64,000 nt of DNA from Pseudomonas oryzihabitans (GCF_024652905.1 NZ_CP102428.1:3332001-3396000); one strand, 5' to 3'; shown: positions 11,748 to 20,088, counted from the first letter of the stretch. Numbers and translations: made by a program. Notes: a model not told the origin generated them from the sequence alone.

Positions 11748-12104
11748 ATGGACTTTCCCCTTCTAGCGCCCTTCGCGCCGAGGCTGTTCTGGCTGCTACC
11801 GCTCGCCTCCGCCATCGGCCTGCTCAAGTCACCCTGGATGAAGGGATGCCTGGGCGAGCTGCTGGTATGTCTTTTCGCCCACCGGCGACTCGACAGGCAG
11901 GCCTATTGTCGGGTGAGCGATGTCCCCACAACACGTCTTTACCTCGCTGTGATTCAAAAGCTTAGAGCTGAACAAAGACTCAGCGTGTTCTCACGAGTTG
12001 AACACCTCGACTCGAACGAAATTGCCCCACCGCCTCATTTACACCAGGATGTAGCGAGACCGCTTTCCCTGAATCTACATTGTCTTCTAGGCTGGAACCT
12101 CTGA
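11748..12104 (+). pseudogene. truncated NERD-domain-type protein remnant
   Basis: The frame encodes 118 residues. Only the first ~62 look like a real family: a hydrophobic N-terminal helix, then KSPWMKGCLGELLV and RRLDRQAYCRVSDVP. This resembles the conserved N-terminus of membrane-anchored NERD (nuclease-related) domain proteins, which usually read KSPWFKG.LGE..V. After about base 11935 the match stops, the composition shifts to AT-rich, and no NERD catalytic region follows. I read this as a 5' fragment left by a deletion or by arrival of the island. A good ribosome-binding context (GGGAA) precedes the ATG. Confidence 0.6.
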
Positions 12105-12283
12105 TTACCTACCCTGGCATAGGCCTCTCAGCTTACCCATTGCCCGATGAGAATCTCTTTGATCGTATGTGCAAGCGGAACCCCGCCGGAGGTGTAAGCT
12201 CGGGTAAACTTAGCAGCATTGAGAGCTTCTGCTCAAAGCATGAAAAAGTGGCGAGTCATCGCCTCCTTCCAAGAGGCCGATGG
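11936..12283. other. AT-richer junction sequence without a convincing gene
   Basis: Between the NERD remnant and the methyltransferase I see only short open frames with no family resemblance (for example 12080-12304). Base composition changes here from host-like to island-like. Confidence 0.5.
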
Positions 12284-12301
12284 GGTATCGGTACTGATAC
12301 C
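12284..12301. promoter_or_regulatory. 18-bp near-perfect palindrome upstream of the methyltransferase operon
   Basis: GGTATC-GGTACT-GATACC is symmetric at 16 of 18 positions, with GTAC at its centre. It ends 38 bases before the preferred GTG start of the operon's first gene. The form and place suit a repressor operator, perhaps overlapping the promoter. Confidence 0.5.
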
Positions 12302-12339
12302 TGATTGCTAGTGAACGAAATTTGGCGGGAGAACGACGT

Positions 12340-13758
12340 GTGGGTACGATTGAAATGACTATCAGGTCATTGAATGAATCATCTGCTGCGTCAGAAAAAA
12401 CTGAAATGGCTGAAGTTGATACTTCATTAATATTTAAGAGCCTTAAAGATGAATTCCAAGCCAGAGGGCTACCCGTAGAGGTGGATTTTAGGCAAATGGT
12501 AAACTGGGTAAAGCTTGGGGATCAACAGACGCATCAAATTCACCCATACCCAGCTAAGCTTCTTCCCAATATTGCCAATTTTTTTGTTCACGCCACCTCA
12601 CTTATGCCCCATGAAAAAAAGGTTCTGGACCCGTTTTGCGGGTCCGGAACAGTGGCTCTTGAGTCCTCTTTGGCTGGTGCTACACCTTATGTAGCTGACG
12701 CAAATCCTTTAGCACTACTGATCACCAAAGTCAAAACCACCTCGTATGACTCGGTTGAACTTACGGATGAGCTTAACCGGATAGTCTCAAAGGCAAAGAG
12801 GTATAGAAAAGCTCCAGATATTGCCATTGTGAATGCACATCACTGGTATCACGAAAATCAAAAGAAGAGCCTAGAGATTTTACTTCGCTCAGTTATGGAA
12901 GTAGAAAATGAAAGCCTGAGAGACTTTTTCAGGGTCTGTTTCTCTGTTGTAGCTAGAAGACTAAGCTATGCCGATCAAGCGATTTCCGTCCCCGTCAAAC
13001 TCAAAACCAAAGATAGATTTAGCGAACTGGTTAATAAACGAATTCAAGATCGCATAAACTGGGTTGAAACTGCATCAGCCCTAGAAGAATACAGGCGAAT
13101 CTGTGTTACAAACATTGAGCGAACAGCATTAGCAAACCAAACAAATCCGACTAGAAAACGTGCCATCGTAGTAAGCGATGATGCGCGAAACCTCACTAAT
13201 TCATCCTTGGCGAACACGGAATGTATTGGCTCCAAAGGCGTGCCATTAATCATTACGTCACCTCCGTATGGTAGTGCGCAGAAATACATAAGAGCTAGCA
13301 GCCTTTCTCTAAACTGGCTAGGTTTTGTAAGCCCTACTCAATTAACCACCTTAGAGGATAGGTCAATCGGTAGGGAGCACGCCCCGCATCAGAGGCGAAT
13401 AAATCTGGAGGAAATCAGCCTCCCTAAAGCTTATGATGACGTATTGTTAGCTATCCGCAAAACTAATGAGACGCGTTACATAATCACCAAACAATACCTC
13501 CTAGAGATGAAGCGCTCTCTTCAAGAGATGGCAAAAGTTACTTGTCAAGGTGGACATGTAGTATTGGTCCTTGGCAATAACCAGGTGTGCAATCAGGTTC
13601 TAAGGAACGACCAATTTGCCATCGACGTCATGAGGGATGCAGGGATGAATCTCGAGCTAAGTCTTATTGATCATATTAAATCTCGCGGCCTCATGACTAA
13701 GCGAAACAGAACAGCCTCAGTCATTTCGCGCGAAAGTGTATTAGTCTTCTCAAGGTAG
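12340..13758 (+). CDS. DNA methyltransferase (N4-cytosine/N6-adenine type), first gene of island operon
   Basis: The protein has the two core motifs of amino-group DNA methyltransferases. DPFCGSGTV at residues 97-105 binds AdoMet, and TSPPYG at 306-311 is the catalytic motif, in its Ser-Pro-Pro-Tyr form. The order AdoMet motif, long ~200-residue middle, then catalytic motif is not that of the common beta class. A HPYPAKLLPNI segment precedes motif I, as in other stand-alone or defence-linked methylases. I start at the GTG at 12340 because a GGGAGA sits 7 bases upstream (472 residues). TTG 12322 and ATG 12355 are alternatives. No nuclease is adjacent. It heads a same-strand, tightly spaced operon and is much more AT-rich than its host neighbours. 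Confidence 0.8.
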   Translation: MGTIEMTIRSLNESSAASEKTEMAEVDTSLIFKSLKDEFQARGLPVEVDFRQMVNWVKLGDQQTHQIHPYPAKLLPNIANFFVHATSLMPHEKKVLDPFCGSGTVALESSLAGATPYVADANPLALLITKVKTTSYDSVELTDELNRIVSKAKRYRKAPDIAIVNAHHWYHENQKKSLEILLRSVMEVENESLRDFFRVCFSVVARRLSYADQAISVPVKLKTKDRFSELVNKRIQDRINWVETASALEEYRRICVTNIERTALANQTNPTRKRAIVVSDDARNLTNSSLANTECIGSKGVPLIITSPPYGSAQKYIRASSLSLNWLGFVSPTQLTTLEDRSIGREHAPHQRRINLEEISLPKAYDDVLLAIRKTNETRYIITKQYLLEMKRSLQEMAKVTCQGGHVVLVLGNNQVCNQVLRNDQFAIDVMRDAGMNLELSLIDHIKSRGLMTKRNRTASVISRESVLVFSR

Positions 13759-13767
13759 ATTATCTAT

Positions 13768-14721
13768 ATGCATCGAGCAGCCTGTGAGGCAAAGCTAAGA
13801 ACCTTGGTCAATCATGCATGGGACAAGGAAGTCACATGGGAAGAAATAGAGAGCTGGCTATCTAATTTTAACGGCCGCTTACTTGACACCGATAAAGAGC
13901 AACTCTACGGCCTATTTGCACTTTCAAGATTTATGTATTTTGGCAAACGACTAATGCGAGAGATGTTAAAATCTCTCTATAGAGATCACTTTGCATCGCC
14001 TTTACGCCAGCGGATACGTAGGAATTTTGGCGGCACCCTCGATGTATCTTTAATAGACAAAGTTTATGAAGAGCAGCTTAATGCAACCCGCTTTATCGGA
14101 GTAGGAAATCCATCTGAGAGCGGGGCGCACTTACTCTACTACTTCCGGCAAGTGAATTACCTTTCCAAAGATCTTTTTATTGATATAACTGGCGCTTTCA
14201 GTCCATTGACGGATAGAGATTCAGGCCGCCTAATAATGCGCGCCAGAGACATGAGTGTTACGCGGATAGTTTTTTTTGACGATATAGTGGGATCTGGAAC
14301 CCAAATAAGTCAATATCTCGGCGGATACTTGCAAAGCATTCGAGAATCCAATCCTGGCATCGAAATCAGATTTATGTCTTTATTCGCCACCGCCCATGGT
14401 TTAGAGAAATTAAACGACGCAAAACTATTTAATGGACAGGCGATGAGTCTTTTTGAGCTTGATGAGACATATAAAGCTTTTCACGATTCCTCCCGTTACT
14501 TCTCCAACCCTCCAGACTGGTTTGATAAAGAACAAATGCGAGATATCGTTGTTTGTTACGGTTCAAAGCTTTGGCCATCTCACCCTTTGGGTTACAAGGA
14601 CGGGCAACTTTTAATTGGATTCTCTCACAATACGCCAGATAATGTACCACCAATCTTCTGGCACGAGGGAAAAGGCGCTCAATGGTCACCAGCTTTCATT
14701 CGTTATCACAAAAAATATTAA
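13768..14721 (+). CDS. phosphoribosyltransferase-like protein of the island operon
   Basis: This 317-residue protein has the PRPP-binding signature of type I phosphoribosyltransferases at residues 166-180: hydrophobic strand, Asp171-Asp172, then the Gly-Ser-Gly-Thr loop. The rest is unlike metabolic PRTases, with an N-terminal helical region (about 1-90), a GVGNPSESG segment near residue 113, and a C-terminal block (GFSHNTPDNVPPIFWHEGKG) that looks family-specific. It starts 9 bases after the methylase stop. The family resembles the 'phosphoribosyltransferase-like' proteins linked to bacterial conflict systems, from memory. The substrate is unknown. It might modify nucleotides, NAD-like molecules or nucleic acid. 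Confidence 0.75.
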   Translation: MHRAACEAKLRTLVNHAWDKEVTWEEIESWLSNFNGRLLDTDKEQLYGLFALSRFMYFGKRLMREMLKSLYRDHFASPLRQRIRRNFGGTLDVSLIDKVYEEQLNATRFIGVGNPSESGAHLLYYFRQVNYLSKDLFIDITGAFSPLTDRDSGRLIMRARDMSVTRIVFFDDIVGSGTQISQYLGGYLQSIRESNPGIEIRFMSLFATAHGLEKLNDAKLFNGQAMSLFELDETYKAFHDSSRYFSNPPDWFDKEQMRDIVVCYGSKLWPSHPLGYKDGQLLIGFSHNTPDNVPPIFWHEGKGAQWSPAFIRYHKKY

Positions 14722-14736
14722 CTGGATGACCTGAAA

Positions 14737-16758
14737 ATGATGCAAGAGAACCCCTTTGCCCTATTTAAAGCATCCGACTATACAGATGAGCAGATTAACT
14801 CTCTATGGGTTGAATTAGGCTCATCTCAAATAATAAGCCAAATCATCGAGCCTAAATCCGGTAGTTCAAAATTTATACTAGGCGGAAAAGGAACAGGTAA
14901 AACACACCTTCTTCGATATTACTCTTATCCTGCCGTGCGTTTAAGGGCACCGAACGAAAGCGGCATTGATATAATTCGGAAACATAATTTTTTAGCAGTT
15001 TTTCTTCGAGCAACTGCTTTCGATGCTGCTCGCTTTGAGGCTACAGCTGAAACAGTCCCAATGTGGCAACAATTATTCGGAATATATTTTGAGCTACGCC
15101 TAGCAGAGAGCGTATTAGATGCGCTTTGCGATATAAAAGCGACCTCTCCCAAGGAAGCTTTTTCCGATATTGACTTCATAGCGGAGCTCAAACAAGCAGT
15201 TACCGATGAGTCAATCAATACATGCCTATCAGTTGAGGACATTCGAAGTTGGGCAACTTTACAAAGACGGACTATTGATGACGCTGTCAACAATGCTGCA
15301 TTTACCGGAAAACTGGATGTAAAGGCACCTTTTTCTATAGGCTCGTTATCGCTACCCCTTGGTCGCGCTGCCCGAAAATGGCATGACTCCCTTAATAGAT
15401 TGCCACTAATATACTTGATTGACGAGGTGGAAAACTTCTCTTTCGGCCAACAGCAAGTAATCAACACACTAATCCGATACGGCGAAGGATTAGCCACTTT
15501 CCGCGTTACCGGCCGCCGCTATGCAGTCAAAACACATACAACACTCGCCAATGGCGAAGAGAACAGGGAAAACTCGGAATTCAGAACTACTTTCCTTGAT
15601 GACATACTACTCAAAGAGCACTCAAGGTTCTCCGAGTTCGCTCATAAATTTGTAATCAAGCGATTACAATCGGCCGGCTTCAAATTAGAGCCAAATGATC
15701 CTAAGCGGGTAGAATTCAATCCGAAATTTTGTTTTGAAGAGATATCAACTGGCGAGCTCTACAGTTCAGCCGTAGAAAGTTTTAATTTATCTTCCGCAGA
15801 GCGAAATTTCAAAAAAAGTTTCTTTGATGCGATAACTCCGTCGACGTCTAGCGAAGCTGACTTAGCCATCGCAAGCACACTCTGGCAGGTGCTGACAGAG
15901 GGCTTCCCGCTAATAATAAAAAAACTCAACATACTTCTTTTTTTCAAAAAAATGAAGAAAAGTTATAAATCGCTAGATTTTGCTCAAAGCATCCGCGACG
16001 ACGCCGAAATATTTATCAAAAATCGCGAAGCTGCCAAGGAGTACTACATCACAGCTTATGGCCACTACGCGAATGATATTCTCGCTCAATTATGTCGTGA
16101 GTCAGAAACCCTTGGCGCAGTCCCCTATTTTGGCTTCGACAACTTCGTTAAAATGGCGTCTGGCAACCCGAGAAGTTTATTGACGGTACTAGGTAAGGCT
16201 TATGAAATCGCGGCATTCAAAGGCCTTGATTTTATTAACGGCGCACCAATTCCTGTTTCAATGCAAACTGAGGCGGCTCACGAAGCGGCGAGGTTCATGT
16301 ATGAGTCTGATACGAACTTCGGAAGCGAGTCTGACTTGGCTCGAACAGCAACAACAAGACTTGCAACTGTACTACGAACGGCACGTTACGCTTTAAACAT
16401 CCCTGAAGTTTCTCCGCTTGCTGTTAGTTTCTCGGAAGCAGACTTAACAGATCAGGCTAAAAAAGTCTTACAAAGTGCGCTAAATTACTCTTTTGTCTTT
16501 GAAATATCAGACGGGCGTCCTGATCGTAATAGTCAGAAAGTAAACCGAAAGATTCAGCTTAATCCTTTGCTATCCCCTAAATGGGGGCTACCGTTAAGCA
16601 GACGCGGAGATCTCAGCTTGAACAGAGAGCTACTATGCTGCATTTTGGACACTGATCGTAAAAGTGATTTTGATCTGCTACTACGGACCTTAAACACTAA
16701 GTGGAATTCTTTTATCAAACCCGGCGTTAACGATCAGCAGCAAGGCGAGCTTTTTTGA
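14737..16758 (+). CDS. ORC/CDC6-like AAA+ family ATPase of the island operon
   Basis: A 673-residue P-loop NTPase. The Walker A GGKGTGKTH is at residues 49-57 (Lys55) and the Walker B LPLIYLIDEVENF ends in Asp229-Glu230. The N-terminal NPFALFKASDYTDEQI and the gap of about 170 residues between A and B resemble the proteins annotated as ORC-CDC6 family AAA ATPases in defence contexts. The C-terminal 400 residues are helical-looking and could be a winged-helix, sensor or scaffold part. It follows the PRTase gene by 15 bases and its stop overlaps the next start (TGATG). In such systems the ATPase probably acts as a switch or sensor. That is inference. Confidence 0.75.
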   Translation: MMQENPFALFKASDYTDEQINSLWVELGSSQIISQIIEPKSGSSKFILGGKGTGKTHLLRYYSYPAVRLRAPNESGIDIIRKHNFLAVFLRATAFDAARFEATAETVPMWQQLFGIYFELRLAESVLDALCDIKATSPKEAFSDIDFIAELKQAVTDESINTCLSVEDIRSWATLQRRTIDDAVNNAAFTGKLDVKAPFSIGSLSLPLGRAARKWHDSLNRLPLIYLIDEVENFSFGQQQVINTLIRYGEGLATFRVTGRRYAVKTHTTLANGEENRENSEFRTTFLDDILLKEHSRFSEFAHKFVIKRLQSAGFKLEPNDPKRVEFNPKFCFEEISTGELYSSAVESFNLSSAERNFKKSFFDAITPSTSSEADLAIASTLWQVLTEGFPLIIKKLNILLFFKKMKKSYKSLDFAQSIRDDAEIFIKNREAAKEYYITAYGHYANDILAQLCRESETLGAVPYFGFDNFVKMASGNPRSLLTVLGKAYEIAAFKGLDFINGAPIPVSMQTEAAHEAARFMYESDTNFGSESDLARTATTRLATVLRTARYALNIPEVSPLAVSFSEADLTDQAKKVLQSALNYSFVFEISDGRPDRNSQKVNRKIQLNPLLSPKWGLPLSRRGDLSLNRELLCCILDTDRKSDFDLLLRTLNTKWNSFIKPGVNDQQQGELF

Positions 16759-17705
16759 TGACCGACTACTCGCTATTCTACCGTCGCCCTATCCGAATTG
16801 ACAGAATTTCGTATGAAGTCCCAGAGTTTGACATATTTATATCGGCATACAACAATAGCGATCGCGTCAATGACGTATTTAGAGAAATACGTGCAGACAA
16901 AAAAATCTGGCTAATTCACCCTGAATATGGATATGCGCCCATTGAGCAACCTGAAGGCGAACTTAAAGTTTGCCCCACCCAAATAGATGAAATAATCCAG
17001 GTCAATTTATTACTTGCAGACCTTGGAGATCTAAACGGTAAAAAGATCGGCATAGATATAACCGGTTTCATGCGGCATGTTTTAGTTTTTCTAATCGCTA
17101 AATTTGCACACATAGGCGTGCGAAATTTTATCACTTTGTATTCAGAACCAGTTTCTTATCTCAAGCAAGAAGATACTACTTTCAGCACTTCCACATCAGG
17201 CTTTCCTAGACCGGTTCGCGGAATGGCTAGTAGTATTAACTCACAGTCGCAAGATTGTCTAATTCTTGGCGTGGGCTATGATCACAAACTAATCAGCGAA
17301 GTTGTTGACCATAAAGAAAGTTCGACTGTATTTCCTATTTTTTCATTTCCTTCTTTAAGCCCCGACATGTATCAACAAAGTGCTGTTAGGTCATCCGATG
17401 GAGGAGCGGCCGCACTTGCCAGCACTTGGACGTCTAACAGGCGATTCGCACCTGCTAACGATCCCTTTTCCACTGCTGGCATAATTAGCGAATTAGTTTA
17501 TGACATAGATCGCCAAGGCTTAAACGCTAACATTTATATCTCACCGCTCTCTACGAAAGTACAGGCTTTAGGTTTCGCCTTATACTGGCAATTGGAAGGC
17601 CGGTTCCGAGGAGCGGTAACGATGCTGCTGCCTGAGTGCAAGACATATTCTAGAGAGACTACGCGCGGCCTTAAACGACTATGGATGTATACCATAGAGC
17701 TATGA
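16758..17705 (+). CDS. protein of unknown family, last gene of island operon
   Basis: I do not recognise this 315-residue protein. The ATG at 16758 overlaps the ATPase stop (TGATG), implying coupled translation. It has alternating strand/helix segments that suggest two Rossmann-like halves. One contains FDIFISAYN (about 21-29), KKIWLIHPEY and GKKIGIDITGFMRH (about 92-105), with a strand ending FITLYSEP. The other contains LILGVGYDH and IFSFPS, then NIYISPLSTKVQALGFALYW. The start of the first half is faintly like a TIR-type strand, but I would not call it one. Possible roles are nucleotide sensor or toxic effector. Its AT-rich composition matches the three upstream genes. Confidence 0.65.
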   Translation: MTDYSLFYRRPIRIDRISYEVPEFDIFISAYNNSDRVNDVFREIRADKKIWLIHPEYGYAPIEQPEGELKVCPTQIDEIIQVNLLLADLGDLNGKKIGIDITGFMRHVLVFLIAKFAHIGVRNFITLYSEPVSYLKQEDTTFSTSTSGFPRPVRGMASSINSQSQDCLILGVGYDHKLISEVVDHKESSTVFPIFSFPSLSPDMYQQSAVRSSDGGAAALASTWTSNRRFAPANDPFSTAGIISELVYDIDRQGLNANIYISPLSTKVQALGFALYWQLEGRFRGAVTMLLPECKTYSRETTRGLKRLWMYTIEL

Positions 17706-17971
17706 TTGATCTAGGCTGAGAATGTAGAACCTTTATTTCAATTGCCCTCGCCAACAATTATTCAGTTAAGCTTCCCTTCCTGGCTTAATCCTAGAGTTGC
17801 CTTTTAGAGAAGGAGGATGTTGTTAAAAAGCAAGTACATTGGAGGTACACCATAAAGCCTCCAGCTATTTTGCTGACGGCTACTTAGGGCTAGAAGCAGC
17901 GCCAGTTAAGGATTACAGCATTTACAGCAAGCTACTCACGCCTTAAATCAGTTTGTAGTACTTCCAAGTGA
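17706..17971. other. noncoding AT-rich tail of the island
   Basis: No open frame or family match is visible between the last operon gene and the tRNA-derived repeat. It is probably residual island sequence. Confidence 0.5.
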
Positions 17972-18053
17972 CATAATTCTTTGATCCCCGGTTGAGTCCG
18001 CGTGGACCAACCACCTTCCAAGAGCTGCGCATTGCGCATGTTTTTGATGCCTG
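17972..18053 (+). repeat. right, decayed copy of tRNA-Ile2 3' half and terminator (attR-like)
   Basis: It aligns with 11554-11636 from the anticodon loop (CATAAT) through CCACC and the following hairpin region to ATGCCTG. It has about 15 substitutions and one missing base in the T-loop. The terminator stem is eroded. It cannot make a tRNA because the 5' half is absent. It marks the island's right boundary, after which host-like sequence resumes. Confidence 0.75.
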
Positions 18054-18079
18054 CACCTAGCCGTTCATGCTTCTGACGT

Positions 18080-18646
18080 TCACACGTGCAGCAACGCCAA
18101 CACTCCAACTACCACCCCTCCCCCCGCCGCCTGCAGCCAGCGCCGCCGCGTCAGCAGGGTGATGGCGGCCAGGGAGATGGCGACCTGCATCAGCATGGTG
18201 GCCTGGGCCCAGCGGTGGTGGCGGTGGAGTTGGGTTTCGCTCAGGGCTTCGTTGGCATCGACCTTGGCTTCCAGGGCTTCGGCCTTGGTACGGATCTCGG
18301 CTTTCTGCTGGGCGTAGCGTTGGCTGTCCTGGGTAAAGCGCTGGGCGGTGTCGGGGTTGGTCGCGAGGGCAGCGCCGAGGTCGGCGAGGTTCTGTTTTTC
18401 GCCCTTGGCCTGGTAGTAGCCCCACTGGTTGGCGGCTTCGGTCTTGGCGATGGCTTCTTCATTCTTGTAGTAGAGCGCCAGGCTCTCGGCGTTGCCGCCC
18501 TGGTAGGCGCAGAGCGCGCCTAGCGTCGCCAGAATGGCGGTGGTGACGGCAATGCGGCCGGTGAGGCTGTCGCGGCGATGGGCGCCGTGGGCGGCGTGTT
18601 CCACCTCGTGGTCGTGGGGGCCGTGGACTTCGTATTCGCTGGACAA
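18080..18646 (-). CDS. DUF4337 family membrane protein
   Basis: A 188-residue protein with a His-rich N-terminus, a first hydrophobic segment around residues 32-50, a charged helical middle (the YYQAKGEKQ type typical of DUF4337), and two closely spaced C-terminal hydrophobic segments. It matches DUF4337 in layout. The function is unknown. The start is a TTG at 18646: an in-frame stop lies just upstream, and a GGAG sits about 9 bases before it. It is the first host gene beyond the island. Confidence 0.75.
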   Translation of the reverse strand: MSSEYEVHGPHDHEVEHAAHGAHRRDSLTGRIAVTTAILATLGALCAYQGGNAESLALYYKNEEAIAKTEAANQWGYYQAKGEKQNLADLGAALATNPDTAQRFTQDSQRYAQQKAEIRTKAEALEAKVDANEALSETQLHRHHRWAQATMLMQVAISLAAITLLTRRRWLQAAGGGVVVGVLALLHV

Positions 18647-18704
18647 GGCTCAGCTCCGCTGCGGATTCCTGCGGCGAGGCTAGCCGGGTCTACTTAACGC
18701 CTCC

Positions 18705-19964
18705 TTAAGACCGGGGCAACCGCGCCTGCAGCCAGCGGCGCAGCGGACCGGCTACCCAGCGCTGCATGGCCAGGCCGAGCAGGACGATGAGCACCAGGTG
18801 CAGCGGCAGCATCCAACCGGGGATGGGGATGGGCAGCGCCAGCACCTCGCCGACGTCTTCTGCCAGGTCTTCGAGGCTGTCGCCGGCCAGGTGCATCCAG
18901 CCCAGCAGGGTGCGGGTCCAGGGTTCGAGCACGCCGATCAGCGGGGTGTGGACGGCGAAGATGCACAGTGATGCCTCGCCGAGGCGCTGGGCCAGGCGGC
19001 GCACGCCGGCGCGGCCGGGCTCACCGAAGGTGGCGCAGGCCAGCAGCACGGCGGCCTGGAAGGGCGTGAGCAGGCCATTGTGGACCAGGTAGAACCAGCG
19101 GCGGCCATCGCCTTCCAGCAGCAGGGCGCCCAGCCACAGGCCGGTCAGGCCGAACAGCAGCAGCGGCAGGCGTAGGCGCTGGGTCGTCTCGGCCACCCAG
19201 GGCTCCTGCACGGCGCGATAGAGCAGGATGCCAAGCAGGAATTCCGGCAGGCGGATCAGCGGATTGCGGTGGATGACGCCCACGGTGACGGTATCGAAGG
19301 CCTGGGCCCAGGTGGCCAGCAGCGGGCCGAGCAGATAGAGCCCCCAGAGCACGGCGGCAGCCAGGGCCCAGCGACGCAAGCGCATCAGGCGCGGGCCGAG
19401 CAGCGGGAACAGCAGGTAGAAGAACAGCAGTGCCGAGATCGACCAGGCGGCACCGTTGAGCCAGAGAAAGCGCGGCTCCCAGGATTGCAGCAGGAGCAGC
19501 TGCAGGAGCACATGGGTGGTGGCGGCCAGCCAGGACAGTGGCAGCATCTCGTCCAGCGCGCTACCCTCCTCCAGCTGCAGATAGGGATGCTGGTTGTAGT
19601 AGACCGGCACCCCGTGCTCCAGCCAGGAATCCTGGGACAGCCAGTAGGACAGGCCCAGCGCCACCAGCAGGGTGAGCAGGTGGATGGGATAGAGGTTGCA
19701 CAGCCGCCGCAGGACGAAGCCACGGGAGCTGCCCTTGAGCGTGCCCTGGCGATCCAGGCTGACATGGGCCAGCAGGAAACCGGAGAGCAGGAAGAAGGTG
19801 CTGGTGGCGAAGAAGCCCATGCCGGCCAGGCGGCGGAAGGCGTCCGGCAGATCGCTGTAGAGCCCGCCCAGGTGGTAGACGACCATGTACAGCGCCATGA
19901 GGAATCTCAGCCATTCCAGGCCGTAGTAACGGGCGGTGGGGCGGAGCGCGGGTGAAGGGGTCAT
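18705..19964 (-). CDS. acyltransferase family 3 membrane protein
   Basis: This 419-residue integral membrane protein (about ten hydrophobic segments) has the acyltransferase-3 signature at its start (GLEWLRFLMALYMVVYHLGG, with the family His) and FFLLSGFLLAHV soon after. Such enzymes O-acylate surface polysaccharides or other exported glycans. No polysaccharide cluster is adjacent, so its acceptor is unknown. I prefer the ATG at 19964 over the longer frame because the family motif follows it closely. Confidence 0.85.
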   Translation of the reverse strand: MTPSPALRPTARYYGLEWLRFLMALYMVVYHLGGLYSDLPDAFRRLAGMGFFATSTFFLLSGFLLAHVSLDRQGTLKGSSRGFVLRRLCNLYPIHLLTLLVALGLSYWLSQDSWLEHGVPVYYNQHPYLQLEEGSALDEMLPLSWLAATTHVLLQLLLLQSWEPRFLWLNGAAWSISALLFFYLLFPLLGPRLMRLRRWALAAAVLWGLYLLGPLLATWAQAFDTVTVGVIHRNPLIRLPEFLLGILLYRAVQEPWVAETTQRLRLPLLLFGLTGLWLGALLLEGDGRRWFYLVHNGLLTPFQAAVLLACATFGEPGRAGVRRLAQRLGEASLCIFAVHTPLIGVLEPWTRTLLGWMHLAGDSLEDLAEDVGEVLALPIPIPGWMLPLHLVLIVLLGLAMQRWVAGPLRRWLQARLPRS

Positions 19965-20088
19965 GGCGGCGATTTGCGGCGGGTAGGCTTTGATTATAAG
20001 CCGCCCGGACTCAACCCCTGCCGCCACTCATGACAAAAGCATGACAACCGGTGTCCTGGGACTATCAGGCGCCGGTCAGCGGGCGAGC

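Noticed and set aside
12080..12304. 74-residue open frame before the methyltransferase
   Set aside because: No family match, no good ribosome-binding site, and it runs over the palindrome. Probably chance.
12340..17705. Classical restriction-modification, BREX or DISARM system
   Set aside because: There is a methylase but no restriction nuclease, PglZ, helicase or PLD gene among the four. The ATPase is of ORC/CDC6-like type rather than a helicase.
17972..18053. Second tRNA gene at the right end of the island
   Set aside because: Only the 3' half is present, with about 15 substitutions and a broken T-loop. It cannot fold as a tRNA.
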